From contig CAWGRF010000020.1 of assembly GCA_963824935.1 (NCBI GenBank), positions 26,110 to 90,109 of the forward strand: 64,000 nucleotides of DNA, written 5' to 3'. Under the pieces are notes generated by a model that saw nothing but the letters and a program-made list of their open reading frames with translations, made no database searches and was not told the origin of the DNA. The stretch comes from JACCZX01 sp963824935. Lineage in GTDB: Bacteria; Pseudomonadota; Gammaproteobacteria; Burkholderiales; Burkholderiaceae_F. A program made the translations under genes and the position numbers. Shown piece by piece: positions 1 to 7,990 of the stretch (positions within the stretch are counted from its first letter, which is position 1; each line of letters opens with the position of its first letter).

Positions 1-1
1 C

Positions 2-187
2 TATCAGCTCAAGCCAGAGGACAGCGACAAGACATTGTGTCAATGCGGACTGTCGCGCAATCAGCCCTTTTATAACTCCCACTTGCTTACCCAAGGCGAA
101 GAACCAGGCAAGACATACTGGTACGACGATGCTGGAGGGCGGCACCTCTTTCCTGTTGAAACTCCTCGGGGAATTAGAACGTTCTGA
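2..187 (+). CDS. CDGSH-like iron-sulfur protein, 3' fragment
   Basis: The frame is open from the window edge and stops at 185-187, so only the last 61 residues are present. They contain C-Q-C-G-L-S-R-N-Q-P-F followed by Y-N-S-H. This resembles the CDGSH cluster-binding motif (C-x-C-x2-S-x3-P-x-C-D-G-x-H), in which three Cys and one His bind a 2Fe-2S cluster. Here the third Cys and the Asp are replaced by Tyr and Asn and the stretch is one residue short, so cluster binding is doubtful. It ends 8 bp before the aldolase gene and may share its transcript. The family call rests on this motif alone. Confidence 0.5.
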   Translation, partial: YQLKPEDSDKTLCQCGLSRNQPFYNSHLLTQGEEPGKTYWYDDAGGRHLFPVETPRGIRTF

Positions 188-195
188 AATCGGAC

Positions 196-885
196 ATGAA
201 GATCTTCCTAGACACCGCCGGCATTGATGAGATCCACACTGCTGCGCGCTGGGGTGTTCTCGACGGTGTCACTACCAACCCTACCCTCTTCGCCAAGGTG
301 GGTGGCAGCTACGACGACATCCTGAAGCAAATCTGCCAGATCACGTCGGGGCCGGTGAGCGCCGAGGTTGTGGCCGAGGATGTCGACACCATGCTTCGCG
401 AAGGCCGTCACTTCGCCAAGCTGGCGCCGAACATCGTGGTCAAGGTGGCCATGAGCGAGCCGGGGCTAGAGGCTATCGCGCGCTTGGCGCAGGAAGGCAT
501 AAAGACAAACTGCACTCTCATATTCAGCGCCAACCAGGGGTTGCTCGCGGCGAAGGCAGGCGCCTCACTCCTTTCGCCTTTCGTTGGTCGCCTCGACGAC
601 ATCAATCAGGAGGGCTTGGATGTCGTGCGCGAACTAGTCGCGATCGTGACGACTTACGGACTGAGTGCGGAAGTGCTGGCGGCGTCGATCCGACATCCGC
701 GCCATGTGACAGAGGCCGCGCTCGCCGGCGCCCATATCGCCACAGTGCCTCTCAAAGTTCTGCGGCGGATGATCCACCACCCGCTCACCGACTCGGGCAT
801 CTTGCAGTTCCGAAAGGACTGGGATGCGGTGCAAACGGCCGGTAAAGACCGCACGACTGGTGGCGCCAAAGCCAAGCGAGATTAA
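196..885 (+). CDS. Transaldolase-family protein (fructose-6-phosphate aldolase-like)
   Basis: The 229-residue product starts MKIFLDTAG and carries the signatures of the short transaldolase/FSA family: DGVTTNPTL near residue 23 and the Schiff-base lysine in IVVKVAM (Lys83). A TIM-barrel pattern follows, including TNCTLIFSANQGLLAAKAG and SPFVGRLDD. The length matches the compact FSA/TalC/MipB class (about 215-225 residues), not classical transaldolase (about 315). It should act in the cytoplasm on sugar phosphates, by aldol cleavage or dihydroxyacetone transfer, but the exact substrate cannot be read from sequence. The ATG at 196 is used. A convergent Rieske gene ends 41 bp downstream. Confidence 0.85.
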   Translation: MKIFLDTAGIDEIHTAARWGVLDGVTTNPTLFAKVGGSYDDILKQICQITSGPVSAEVVAEDVDTMLREGRHFAKLAPNIVVKVAMSEPGLEAIARLAQEGIKTNCTLIFSANQGLLAAKAGASLLSPFVGRLDDINQEGLDVVRELVAIVTTYGLSAEVLAASIRHPRHVTEAALAGAHIATVPLKVLRRMIHHPLTDSGILQFRKDWDAVQTAGKDRTTGGAKAKRD

Positions 886-926
886 GGCGTTGCGTCGACT
901 TTGTCTGTATCGCACAGTCTGGTTCC

Positions 927-1229
927 TCACGCCTCGACAAGCAGATTCTCGCCCTCGACTTGCACCAACCGGGAGCGCACGGGGCGCTGGGCCGGTCCAC
1001 GAAGGACTGCACCGGAGGTCACGTCGAACTGGCTACCGTGACAGGCGCACGTTACCGTTGTGCCCTCCAGCCTGCCCTGCTCAAGCGAGCACCCCGCGTG
1101 AGTGCAGGTGTCATCAAAAGCGTGTAGACGTCCGTTCGCATTCGCAACGGTCACCTTGGTTCCGGTTACATCAAAGACGTGCATCTTCCCCGCGACAACA
1201 TCTTTCGAGCCACCAACTCGTACCAACAT
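927..1229 (-). CDS. Rieske 2Fe-2S ferredoxin
   Basis: This 100-residue protein has the Rieske ligand pattern C42-x-H44 (CTHAGC) and C61-x2-H64 (CACHGSQF), spaced as in bacterial Rieske ferredoxins. There is no signal peptide or membrane segment, so it is probably a soluble cytoplasmic electron carrier. The start is supported by GAGGAGG just upstream on the minus strand. It lies downstream of, and in the same direction as, the SoxCD-like pair, separated by about 180 bp. It may serve an oxygenase or reductase encoded elsewhere, because no Rieske partner oxygenase is in the window. Confidence 0.88.
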   Translation of the reverse strand: MLVRVGGSKDVVAGKMHVFDVTGTKVTVANANGRLHAFDDTCTHAGCSLEQGRLEGTTVTCACHGSQFDVTSGAVLRGPAQRPVRSRLVQVEGENLLVEA

Positions 1230-1412
1230 GGCCTCACCTCCTCGTGCCTTTGTGCCCGCTTGACAGGTTGCGCGGCTAACCTGTCGGTGGCCGCGTCTCG
1301 CGCTTCAAATCGACTTCAAGTACTCGATCAGATCTTTCTTGCCATCGAAGTATGAGCATTTTCGAATGCAGATCCCAATGTGCGGCAGGGGGAATGTGCG
1401 CTGATTCTGCAG

Positions 1413-2024
1413 CTACTTAGTTGAGGCAGCAGCCATCGTCTTGCTCTGGTGCGGCGTTTTCGAGGCCGGCGGAAACTTCTCCGGTCTGTGATCGCTGATG
1501 AAACCGTCGCGGTTCGGCATCTTCACCTGCGCCAGCTTCTTTGCGTCCAACACGGCATCGGACGGGACGACTTTCGCCTCTGACAGAATGTACGCAACTA
1601 CTGCATACGTCTGATCGTTCGTCAGGCTGTTGGGCGCAGTGAATGGCATGCTGCGCTTGACGTAGTCGAACAGTGTTGTCGCATACGGCCAGTAACTCTC
1701 AACGGTCTTGATCGGTGCTTTGGCCGGATCTGCGTTCACCAGCGACCCACGACCCCCAATCAAGCGATCGCCAATGCCACCTTCAAGGTTTTGTCCGTGG
1801 CAAGCGACGCATTGCTGCTGATAGACAGCTTTGCCTTGAGCGACCGAGCCCGAGCCTGCCGGCAGTCCGCGACCATCGGGCAGGGGCGAGAAAAAGGCTG
1901 CGAGTTCTGACGGCGGCGCGGTAACTCCAAATCCGAACGTCGACTCTGTATCTGCTGCGAATGCGGGCGCAGACAGCAGCACCGAGGCGACAGCGGCCGC
2001 TGCGTACTTAATAGTGGTGAACAT
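1413..2024 (-). CDS. soxD: SoxD-like c-type cytochrome subunit
   Basis: This is a secreted monoheme cytochrome c of 203 residues. A Sec signal (MFTTIKYAAAAVASVLLSAPAFA) is followed by the heme motif CVACH and a likely axial Met in the SMPFTAPNSL segment, typical of SoxD/SorB-type cytochromes. I chose the ATG at 2024 because GGAAAGG lies 6 nt upstream. The more distal in-frame start at 2051 would add residues ahead of the signal peptide. The gene overlaps the 3' end of the molybdenum subunit by 17 bp, which suggests translational coupling. It should accept electrons from the SoxC-like partner in the periplasm. Confidence 0.82.
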   Translation of the reverse strand: MFTTIKYAAAAVASVLLSAPAFAADTESTFGFGVTAPPSELAAFFSPLPDGRGLPAGSGSVAQGKAVYQQQCVACHGQNLEGGIGDRLIGGRGSLVNADPAKAPIKTVESYWPYATTLFDYVKRSMPFTAPNSLTNDQTYAVVAYILSEAKVVPSDAVLDAKKLAQVKMPNRDGFISDHRPEKFPPASKTPHQSKTMAAASTK

Positions 2025-3402
2025 TGGAAACCTTTCCGTCATGGGCGACACGCCAGCTCTGGATCGCGTTGTAGTGATAAATCGAGCCCAGTGGACCGTT
2101 CAAGCCGCGCACCGCAATCAGTTGGCCGAGTGTTGGTTGCACGTAGCCTGTGTCGTCGACACAGCGGCTCTGCAAAATCGCTTCCTTTCCGTTCCAGCGC
2201 CAAGGCAGGCGGAACCTGGTGTGACAGATCGGCAGCACCGGCCCTTGCAGCGCTGCTGCTCGCCAGCTTCTTCCACCATCAACCGAAACGTCGACCCGTT
2301 TAACGGTTCCGCGTCCGGACCATGCAATTCCCGTGATTTCATAGAAGCCAGGCCCATCGAGCTGCATCTCACCGGACGGTGACGTGATGACGGACTTGGC
2401 CTCCATCTCGAAAGAGAACTGCACCGCCTTGCCGCTCGGCAAGATATCCGTGTACTTGGAGGTCTCTTCGCGCGTCATGAAAGGTGCATCGGAAATCTCG
2501 ATGCGGCGCAGCCACTTGATGTTCATGTTGCCTTCGTAGCCGGGCACTAACAGACGTAACGGATAACCTTGTTCCGGACGAATCGCTTCGCCATTCTGAC
2601 CGTAGGCGAGTAAGCAATCCTTCATTGCTTTTGCCAGAGGAATGCTGCGCGTCATGGCCGCCGCGTCGTTACCTTCTGCGAGTAACCACTTGGCTCCCGG
2701 CCGCACGCCGACTTCGTTGAGAATTGTTGACAGCGGGACTCCGGTCCACTCCGAGGTCGACGTCAAACCGTGCGTTCCCTGCACTGTTTTCATCGTCGGC
2801 TTCGACCACTCGGTCAGGCTATTGCCCGAGCACTCGAGAAACATGATTCGAGACAGCGACGGAAAACGGCGGATGTCTTTCATCGAAAACTTCTTCGGAT
2901 GCTTGACCATGCCGTGCACGTAAAGGAAATGCTTGCTCGGATCGATGGTCGCAGTGCCGCCGTGGCTGCGCTCGAAATGAAGTCCGGACGGAGTGATGAT
3001 CCCGCAGCTTTTTTCGAGCGGCGTGAAGGTCCAGGAGGATTCCGCTGTCTTGGTGTTGAACCGCACCCGCACTTCCGTTTCGAACTGCGAGCGCAACCCA
3101 TAGCTTTCGTCAGCCAGTGGCGTGCCTTGGACCTTGCTCGGATCGGCCGGAACCGTACGTTCGACCGATCCCAATGGCGCTGCAGAACTCCTGCTCGGCG
3201 CCAGGCCAGCAGCGCCCGCCGCAGCAAGTGACGTCAACATGAAGCGTCGCCGAGTGGAGCCTGCCGATCCTCCGCGGAAGTAGGCCGAGCGCGGATCACC
3301 GTGGTGGTGCGTCAACATCCGGGTTTCCGCTGCCAGCAACTTTTCAGTCATTCCGGAAGAAGACGCCGGCCTTAACTTTGCTGCCGGATCGGCCGTGTTC
3401 AT
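2008..3402 (-). CDS. soxC: SoxC-like sulfite/sulfane dehydrogenase, molybdenum subunit
   Basis: The 464-residue product belongs to the sulfite oxidase fold. A Tat signal (STRRRFMLTSLAAAGAAGL) precedes the molybdopterin domain, which has the cofactor-binding Cys in FLECSGNS and the substrate-pocket sequence GYPLRLLVPGYEGNMN. A Mo-co dimerisation domain follows. The C-terminal AIQSWRVAHDGKVSNVH segment resembles SoxC. With the downstream cytochrome it should oxidise sulfite or protein-bound sulfane sulfur in the periplasm. No soxXYZAB genes are in the window, so a stand-alone SorAB-like role is the main alternative. AAGGAG lies 8 nt before the ATG. The upstream region holds a palindromic operator shared with other loci. 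Confidence 0.85.
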   Translation of the reverse strand: MNTADPAAKLRPASSSGMTEKLLAAETRMLTHHHGDPRSAYFRGGSAGSTRRRFMLTSLAAAGAAGLAPSRSSAAPLGSVERTVPADPSKVQGTPLADESYGLRSQFETEVRVRFNTKTAESSWTFTPLEKSCGIITPSGLHFERSHGGTATIDPSKHFLYVHGMVKHPKKFSMKDIRRFPSLSRIMFLECSGNSLTEWSKPTMKTVQGTHGLTSTSEWTGVPLSTILNEVGVRPGAKWLLAEGNDAAAMTRSIPLAKAMKDCLLAYGQNGEAIRPEQGYPLRLLVPGYEGNMNIKWLRRIEISDAPFMTREETSKYTDILPSGKAVQFSFEMEAKSVITSPSGEMQLDGPGFYEITGIAWSGRGTVKRVDVSVDGGRSWRAAALQGPVLPICHTRFRLPWRWNGKEAILQSRCVDDTGYVQPTLGQLIAVRGLNGPLGSIYHYNAIQSWRVAHDGKVSNVHHY

Positions 3403-3443
3403 GACATCTCCTTCGGGAATGTGTTGGTGGACTAATACGTCGG

Positions 3444-3484
3444 CTTGCGATATAAAGTACGTCGTAATACGATATGTTGTCTAG
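3444..3484 (+). promoter_or_regulatory. Promoter with palindromic operator, soxC/marR divergent region (copy A)
   Basis: The core palindrome TCGTA-A-TACGA spans 3462-3472. It overlaps a sigma70-like promoter reading right: TTGCGA at 3445-3450, a 17-bp spacer, and TACGAT at 3468-3473. About 36 of 41 positions match the segment at 4957-4997. The site sits between soxC (leftward) and the MarR gene (rightward), so the adjacent MarR protein is the natural candidate to bind it. That assignment is inference. Confidence 0.65.
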
Positions 3485-3548
3485 CGCGCGTTGAGGAAAC
3501 AGCATGTTTCCCAAATAGCCCCGCGCAAGATGCGGCACACGGTGTCAA

Positions 3549-3980
3549 ATGAAGCTGAATACGCACGAGTACGCACTTCTTGCCGAATTCCGCTACGCGC
3601 TGCGTAGCTTTATTCACTTCAGTGAATCAGCTGCTAAGGGAGTCGGGCTGAATGCGCAGCAATACCAAGCGCTGCTGGCGTTGCGTGGATTTCCCAAGGA
3701 GCGCGACGTGACGATCAACGACCTGGCGCGGCAGTTGTTGATCAGGCACAACACCGCGGTTGGCCTGGTGGATAGGCTGGGCAAGGAGGGATTCGTTACG
3801 CGGCGGCAGTCGCGTGTGGATGGACGTCGGATTCATTTACAGCTGACGGCAAAGGGCGACAGGATGCTCGAGCGGCTCGCTTCGGTGCACCGCGAGGAGT
3901 TGCGTCGTATCGGACCGCAGCTCAGGTTGCTGCTGCAACAGATTACGCGCGCAATTGAAAAGCCACGACGGTCGGGTTGA
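3549..3980 (+). CDS. MarR-family transcriptional regulator
   Basis: This 143-residue protein has the MarR winged-helix layout: an N-terminal dimerisation helix (EYALLAEFRYALRSFI), the recognition region INDLARQLLIRHNTAVGLVDRL, the wing with D-G-R-R, and a C-terminal helix. It contains no cysteine, so redox sensing through Cys is unlikely and ligand binding is more probable. It is divergent from soxC, with the palindromic operator of copy A between them. The same operator at two other loci suggests it controls several transcripts. It is paralogous to the frameshifted MarR gene ending at 9499. The ribosome binding site is weak. Confidence 0.88.
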   Translation: MKLNTHEYALLAEFRYALRSFIHFSESAAKGVGLNAQQYQALLALRGFPKERDVTINDLARQLLIRHNTAVGLVDRLGKEGFVTRRQSRVDGRRIHLQLTAKGDRMLERLASVHREELRRIGPQLRLLLQQITRAIEKPRRSG

Positions 3981-4050
3981 GTTCTATCGACCAAATCGAA
4001 ATTGCGCCAACCGCACACTGAAGTTCACGTAATTCTTCCTAGAGGTCCCT

Positions 4051-4344
4051 ATGTCGCAGACCCCGATGCCGCCCGCGGCTGATGTCTCCGGCCGTTTGAT
4101 GACTCCCCTACTGGCGGGGATGTCGATCTTCACGATGGTGATGACGATTCCGCAGGTACTAACGATATGGATTGGCCATCAAGCCGCCGGGGTGTCGGTC
4201 TGGACATGGAGCGCTTATCTGGTTTCCGCTTTTCTCTGGTTCTGGCACGGCATTCGGAAGCGCGACAAGAACATCTATCTCGCGTGTATCGGCTGGATCG
4301 TGCTCGACATCGCCGTGATCGCAGGAGCCGTCGTCCACGGATAG
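4051..4344 (+). CDS. SemiSWEET / PQ-loop transporter protein
   Basis: The 97-residue product has three predicted membrane helices: LLAGMSIFTMVMTIPQVLTIW, SVWTWSAYLVSAFLWFWHGI and IYLACIGWIVLDIAVIAGAVV. The first contains the Pro-Gln pair that defines the PQ-loop family. Length and topology match bacterial SemiSWEETs, which dimerise to move sugars or other small solutes across the inner membrane. Substrate is unknown. It stands alone between the MarR gene and a convergent membrane protein gene. Confidence 0.75.
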   Translation: MSQTPMPPAADVSGRLMTPLLAGMSIFTMVMTIPQVLTIWIGHQAAGVSVWTWSAYLVSAFLWFWHGIRKRDKNIYLACIGWIVLDIAVIAGAVVHG

Positions 4345-4389
4345 GCGAGCATCAATCTCGTGCGGACGACTGGACCGCGCCTGCGAGGA

Positions 4390-4935
4390 TCACGAAATCA
4401 GCGCTTCGCTTCGGCTGTCTTCATGCTTATCGCGAGTGACTGGGTTCGTACTGCTAAGGCGCGGTCGCTCGCGCTGCGTCTGCTCCTCGAGGCTGCAGCG
4501 AAACGCGGGCGAGAGCAGCTCTTCCAGGCTCGAATACCCGAGATCAGATAGGTCCAGCTCGTGCATGAAGCACGGCGGCGACGAATAGCTCGCCTCGTTG
4601 CCGGCGTCGTTTTCTCGGACTGCGAAGTAGGCATCCTTGGGTACGGTGGTTTCTGTCGGCGTTTCCTCCGTTAGTTCGCCTCCGCGGCGTGCCGCCAGAT
4701 AGCCGGCGGCAATAGCCGCGGCCACCACCATGCCGATGACCTTCCACTCGGCCGACGATTGAAAGGCGGCGGCGGCGCTCAGCCCGGTGAAAAGAAGGAA
4801 CACCGGCATCAGGGCGAGAAACATGACGAGCCATAGATTGAACTGCACCGATGAACCTTCGTTAGTCGACGACACTTCCATCGCCGGTTTGCGCACGGCG
4901 CTCGAGACTTCTCCTGGTGTGTGGGTGTCACGCAT
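4390..4935 (-). CDS. Two-helix membrane protein of unknown function
   Basis: The 181-residue product has two hydrophobic segments near residues 33-58 (LWLVMFLALMPVFLLFTGL) and 64-82 (VIGMVVAAAIAAGYLAA), then an acidic soluble tail of about 100 residues with a PPCFMHELDLSDLGY patch. I do not recognise a family. I chose the ATG at 4935 because AAAGG lies 9 nt upstream. Two further in-frame ATGs lie just before it. Its promoter region is the copy B operator, shared divergently with the AhpD-like gene, so the two may be co-regulated. Confidence 0.6.
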   Translation of the reverse strand: MRDTHTPGEVSSAVRKPAMEVSSTNEGSSVQFNLWLVMFLALMPVFLLFTGLSAAAAFQSSAEWKVIGMVVAAAIAAGYLAARRGGELTEETPTETTVPKDAYFAVRENDAGNEASYSSPPCFMHELDLSDLGYSSLEELLSPAFRCSLEEQTQRERPRLSSTNPVTRDKHEDSRSEALIS

Positions 4936-4956
4936 TGACATTGACCTTTGCATCGT

Positions 4957-4997
4957 CTTGCGATATAAGTTACATCGTAATACGATATATTGTCAAG
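4957..4997 (+). promoter_or_regulatory. Promoter with palindromic operator (copy B)
   Basis: The palindrome ATCGTA-A-TACGAT at 4974-4986 overlaps a rightward promoter: TTGCGA at 4958-4963, a 17-bp spacer, and TACGAT at 4981-4986. It is nearly identical to the segment at 3444-3484. It lies between a leftward membrane-protein gene and the rightward AhpD-like gene, so a repressor bound here would cover the -10 region of the latter. Confidence 0.65.
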
Positions 4998-5024
4998 TGC
5001 ACAAACGCTTCAATGGAGAATCAC

Positions 5025-5384
5025 GTGACCGAAAATCAGATGTATCCAGCGTTGAATCGGGAGTTTGGTGCGCAGCGTTCGGCGCTGGCGCCAAAGCCCG
5101 ACGCTGCATTTCGGGCGTTTAGCGCTGCCGTTTTTGCCGAAGGCGCGCTGTCGTCGAAGATCAAGCAATTGATTGCAGTCGCTACGGCGCATGTCACGCA
5201 GTGCCCGTATTGCATACGTGGTCACACGAAGGCCGCGCTAAAGGTCGGTGCGACGCGCGAGGAGATCATGGAGGCGATCTGGGTCGCGGCCGAAATGCGA
5301 GCAGGCGCGGCATACGCGCATTCAGCCCTCGCGCTCGATGCAATGGACCAAATCAGTCAGCGGCCCGTAGCAGAGGAAAGGTAG
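5025..5384 (+). CDS. AhpD-like carboxymuconolactone decarboxylase-family protein
   Basis: This 119-residue protein contains the AhpD/CMD signature CPYCIRGH, a CxxC plus His redox centre, inside the helical pattern KIKQLIAVATAHVTQ...KAALKVGATREEIMEAIWVAAEMRAGAA. Such proteins act as peroxidase partners or stress-linked hydroperoxide reductases. I prefer the GTG at 5025 because GGAGAA lies 4 nt upstream. The ATG at 5013 overlaps that ribosome site and has none of its own. It is the first gene of an apparent operon with a small hypothetical gene and DUF488, downstream of the copy B operator. Confidence 0.82.
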   Translation: MTENQMYPALNREFGAQRSALAPKPDAAFRAFSAAVFAEGALSSKIKQLIAVATAHVTQCPYCIRGHTKAALKVGATREEIMEAIWVAAEMRAGAAYAHSALALDAMDQISQRPVAEER

Positions 5385-5394
5385 ACACCTTCCG

Positions 5395-5721
5395 TTGATC
5401 CTCTATAAAGACACTATGCGGGAGCAGATCGCCTTTGTTGAGCAGCGTGACGGCAGTGCAGCGGCTCGCCAGTACGCCGAGCGGACGCTACGTGCGTATC
5501 GGGGTGCGGCGCGATTCCGCGATGGCGCTGGTAGGCGGCACTTTGCACACAACCCCGTTTTCCGGCAATTCTTCGTGACGTCCATTTGCGACATCCGAAA
5601 TTTTCTCCGGCGCGGCTCCTGCAGGGCCTCGATGTCGACCGGAATCTCAAGGCGCTGCGAGGCCATCAGTGCTCAAGATCGATCAGTGAACGCGTCGTTC
5701 AGCGTGGACGAACCGCGATAG
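5395..5721 (+). CDS. Small conserved-looking hypothetical protein
   Basis: The frame encodes 108 residues beginning MILYKDTMREQIAFVEQRDG. The N-terminal 60 residues are helical and basic (AARQYAERTLRAYRGAARF), and a hydrophobic stretch RQFFVTSICDIRNFL follows. I recall similar small proteobacterial proteins but cannot name the family. The start is a TTG at 5395, with AGAGGAAAGG 13 nt upstream. An ATG at 5416 is the alternative. It sits 10 bp after the AhpD-like gene and 14 bp before DUF488, consistent with one operon. The last 40 residues look less protein-like, so a frame break there is possible. Confidence 0.45.
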   Translation: MILYKDTMREQIAFVEQRDGSAAARQYAERTLRAYRGAARFRDGAGRRHFAHNPVFRQFFVTSICDIRNFLRRGSCRASMSTGISRRCEAISAQDRSVNASFSVDEPR

Positions 5722-5735
5722 CGCTGGAGCTAACT

Positions 5736-6365
5736 ATGGGATCGACGGTCTGGACGATTGGACATTCAACGCGTCCGCTGGATGCATTCCTGGCGTTGCT
5801 CTCCGAGTATCGACTTCAGGCGGTCGCGGATGTGCGCCGCTTTCCCGGCTCGAGGCGCTATCCGCAATACGCCCGCCCCGCACTCAGTGTCGTGCTCGCC
5901 GAGCAACGCATTGCGTATCACTGGCTTCCGGCATTAGGCGGCCGTCGCCGGCCACTGCCCGATTCGCCAAACGTTGCATGGCGCAACTCTTCATTTCGTG
6001 GCTACGCTGACCATATAGCCAGCGCCGAGTTTGCCCGGGGCTTAGACGAATTGCTCACACTTTCCGGGCGCCTGCGCACGGCACTTATGTGCGCCGAAGC
6101 CGTCTGGTGGCGCTGCCACCGAGCACTCATCGCCGATGTGCTGCGTGCCCGCGGTATTGAAGTAGTACACATTCTCGATGCGAAGCACGCCGTCGTGCAT
6201 CCATACACCGCGCCCGCTCGCGTGATTGACGGCAAACTGAGCTATTCATCTTCGCAAGACGACGCACCGAGCAGCGCCGATTCACTTTGGCTGGCAACTG
6301 GTGACGCAATCGCGCCCGCGCCCGACTTTGAGTCCGATGGCGTTAAGGTTGATCGCAGGCATTGA
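5736..6365 (+). CDS. DUF488 family protein
   Basis: The 209-residue product starts MGSTVWTIGHSTRPLDAF, the typical DUF488 opening, followed by VADVRRFPGSRRYPQY and the MCAEAVWWRCHRALIADVL block with conserved Cys and His residues. The biochemical role of the family is not established. The ATG at 5736 has GGAG 7 nt upstream and begins exactly at the conserved domain. A longer in-frame start at 5586 would overlap the preceding gene. It is the third gene of the operon behind the copy B operator. Confidence 0.85.
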   Translation: MGSTVWTIGHSTRPLDAFLALLSEYRLQAVADVRRFPGSRRYPQYARPALSVVLAEQRIAYHWLPALGGRRRPLPDSPNVAWRNSSFRGYADHIASAEFARGLDELLTLSGRLRTALMCAEAVWWRCHRALIADVLRARGIEVVHILDAKHAVVHPYTAPARVIDGKLSYSSSQDDAPSSADSLWLATGDAIAPAPDFESDGVKVDRRH

Positions 6366-6399
6366 GCGCGCTTGCGCGAAAGAAACGGCGATCTAACGA

Positions 6400-6828
6400 G
6401 TGTCCAAGCTTCGCCAATACTGGAGCGATGTTCTCGCAGCCGGAGCATGCGCTGCATCATTCAGCGGCATTCCTTCTACCGTTTACGCGTTAGCAACCGG
6501 CGGCGATGTACTGGAGGCGACTCGGGCCGCGGGTTCGATGATCGTGGCTTCCAATTCAACCGACGGGCGCCTGTTCATGGCTGCCGCTGTCGTTCATTTG
6601 TCGGTCTCTTTTTTTTGGACTGCGATCTTGGTGTGGCTATTGCCGCGTAAGCGCACTGTGCTGTGGGCAATGGGCGCGCTTTCAATCATCGCCGTCTTGG
6701 ACTTGCTCGTCATCGGTCGGATGTTTCCGCAGATCAGCGCATTGGCGTTCTGGCCCCAATTCGCGGATCACCTTGCTTTTGGCGCCCTGGTCGGCGCAAC
6801 TCTCGAGTGGCGGCGCCGCGGCAGATGA
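6400..6828 (+). CDS. Four-helix membrane protein of unknown function
   Basis: The 142-residue product has about four hydrophobic segments: DVLAAGACAASFSGIP, LFMAAAVVHLSVSFFWTAILVWL, VLWAMGALSIIAVLDLLVIG and FADHLAFGALVGATLEW. I do not recognise the family. It begins with GTG at 6400, 34 bp after DUF488, so it may extend that operon. Its last 147 bp overlap the antisense 3' tail of the histidine kinase frame. Confidence 0.6.
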   Translation: MSKLRQYWSDVLAAGACAASFSGIPSTVYALATGGDVLEATRAAGSMIVASNSTDGRLFMAAAVVHLSVSFFWTAILVWLLPRKRTVLWAMGALSIIAVLDLLVIGRMFPQISALAFWPQFADHLAFGALVGATLEWRRRGR

Positions 6829-7569
6829 TCGATCACCGGCAGCGGCCGGTAGCCGCACAGTGAATATCGCGCCTTCGCCTGGACCCGTACTGTGTGCCGT
6901 AATGGTGCCGTCGTGCAGTTCAACGATGTTCTTCACGATATACAGACCGAGACCCAGCCCGTCGCGCTGAGACGCCCGGTCGGCTTGGTGAAATTTTTCA
7001 AACAGACGCGACGACAGGCTGGGCGCAAAGCCGCATCCGCTGTCAGCTATCGTGACAACAGCGCTGTCGCGACGAAGACAGAGTGCGACTGTTATCGTGC
7101 CTTCGACGGACGTGAATTTAATCGCGTTATCTATCAAATTCGTCATCACTTGTTGCAGGCGGCGTTCATCGGCGTGTACGAAAACGGCGCCGGATGCAAC
7201 GTAGTTAACTTTGATTCGCTTGGCGCGAACGACGGGTTCAATCGCCAGTAGAGTAGATCGCAGCAGAAGATCCAAATCGCAGCTAGCCTTTTTCAGTTTC
7301 ATGCTGCCGACGTTGATCCGGCTGATGTCGACCAGGTCGTTAACCAAATGCGCCTGCAGGCGCGCATTGCGCTCGATTGCCTCAGCTGATCGCGAGACGA
7401 TGTCTTGGTCGGTCGGCGACTCTTGCAGAACTTGAACCCAATTCAAGATTGCACTGAGCGGCGTTCGCATCTCGTGACTCAGTAGCGCAAGGTGCTCGTC
7501 CGTCATATGACGCGGTTGATCGGTCTTCAAGCGCGGAGCGCGCTCGGTAGGCAATGGCCTGGTCTGCAT
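6682..7569 (-). CDS. Sensor histidine kinase without a sensor domain
   Basis: The 295-residue frame holds a complete kinase core: H-box LLSHEMRTPLSAI (His32), N-box NLIDNAIKF, G1 box DSGCGF, F-box LFEKF and G2 box GLGLGLYIV. Only about 20 residues precede the HisKA domain, so it has no membrane or PAS sensor and must take its signal from another protein or from the cytoplasm. No response regulator gene is adjacent. The catalytic domain ends near residue 245. The remaining 50 residues are antisense to the membrane protein gene and may be non-native, for example if a nearby stop codon was lost. Confidence 0.85.
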   Translation of the reverse strand: MQTRPLPTERAPRLKTDQPRHMTDEHLALLSHEMRTPLSAILNWVQVLQESPTDQDIVSRSAEAIERNARLQAHLVNDLVDISRINVGSMKLKKASCDLDLLLRSTLLAIEPVVRAKRIKVNYVASGAVFVHADERRLQQVMTNLIDNAIKFTSVEGTITVALCLRRDSAVVTIADSGCGFAPSLSSRLFEKFHQADRASQRDGLGLGLYIVKNIVELHDGTITAHSTGPGEGAIFTVRLPAAAGDRSSAAAPPLESCADQGAKSKVIRELGPERQCADLRKHPTDDEQVQDGDD

Positions 7570-7725
7570 AACCTTCCCTTGCGTTTAGCAGATTTGTAGT
7601 TGAATGCACTCTACTGGAACACGCGTATCTGCTGCGGAAACGCTGTTGTTCCAATCGTGCACTTCCAATCAGGGACTTGCTCCCTAAATGTGCAATACGG
7701 CCCGAGTTAATTGGCCGCGGAGCAC

Positions 7726-7971
7726 ATGATGAAAATCAGAAATGAGTTACAGGGCGTCGCCGATGCCGCGCTGCTGAATATGGTGCAGCGCTTACGACGA
7801 AATGAGTTGGATTTCGACGAGAGGCTGGCAAGTCGCCTGCATGCGGTGCGGGATCCGGACATGCCGACCAGCGATCCGCTTTAGCAGAAGCTTTACTTCA
7901 CGGCAAAGCGGTTGAAGGTGCAACGCGCCGACGCGGAACGCGAGCTGGCACGGCGAGCCGTTCCGGTTTAG
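7726..7971 (+). pseudogene. Small helical protein gene interrupted by TAG
   Basis: A frame starting at ATG 7726 (with GGAG upstream) encodes 52 residues, MMKIRNELQGVADAALL onward, then meets TAG at 7882-7884. The same frame continues as a charged helical segment (QKLYFTAKRLKVQRADAERELARRA) to TAG at 7969. The continuity in composition suggests a single gene of about 81 residues with a nonsense change. I do not know the family. Confidence 0.4.
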
Positions 7972-7990
7972 AGACTTGCGGAGGGATGTG

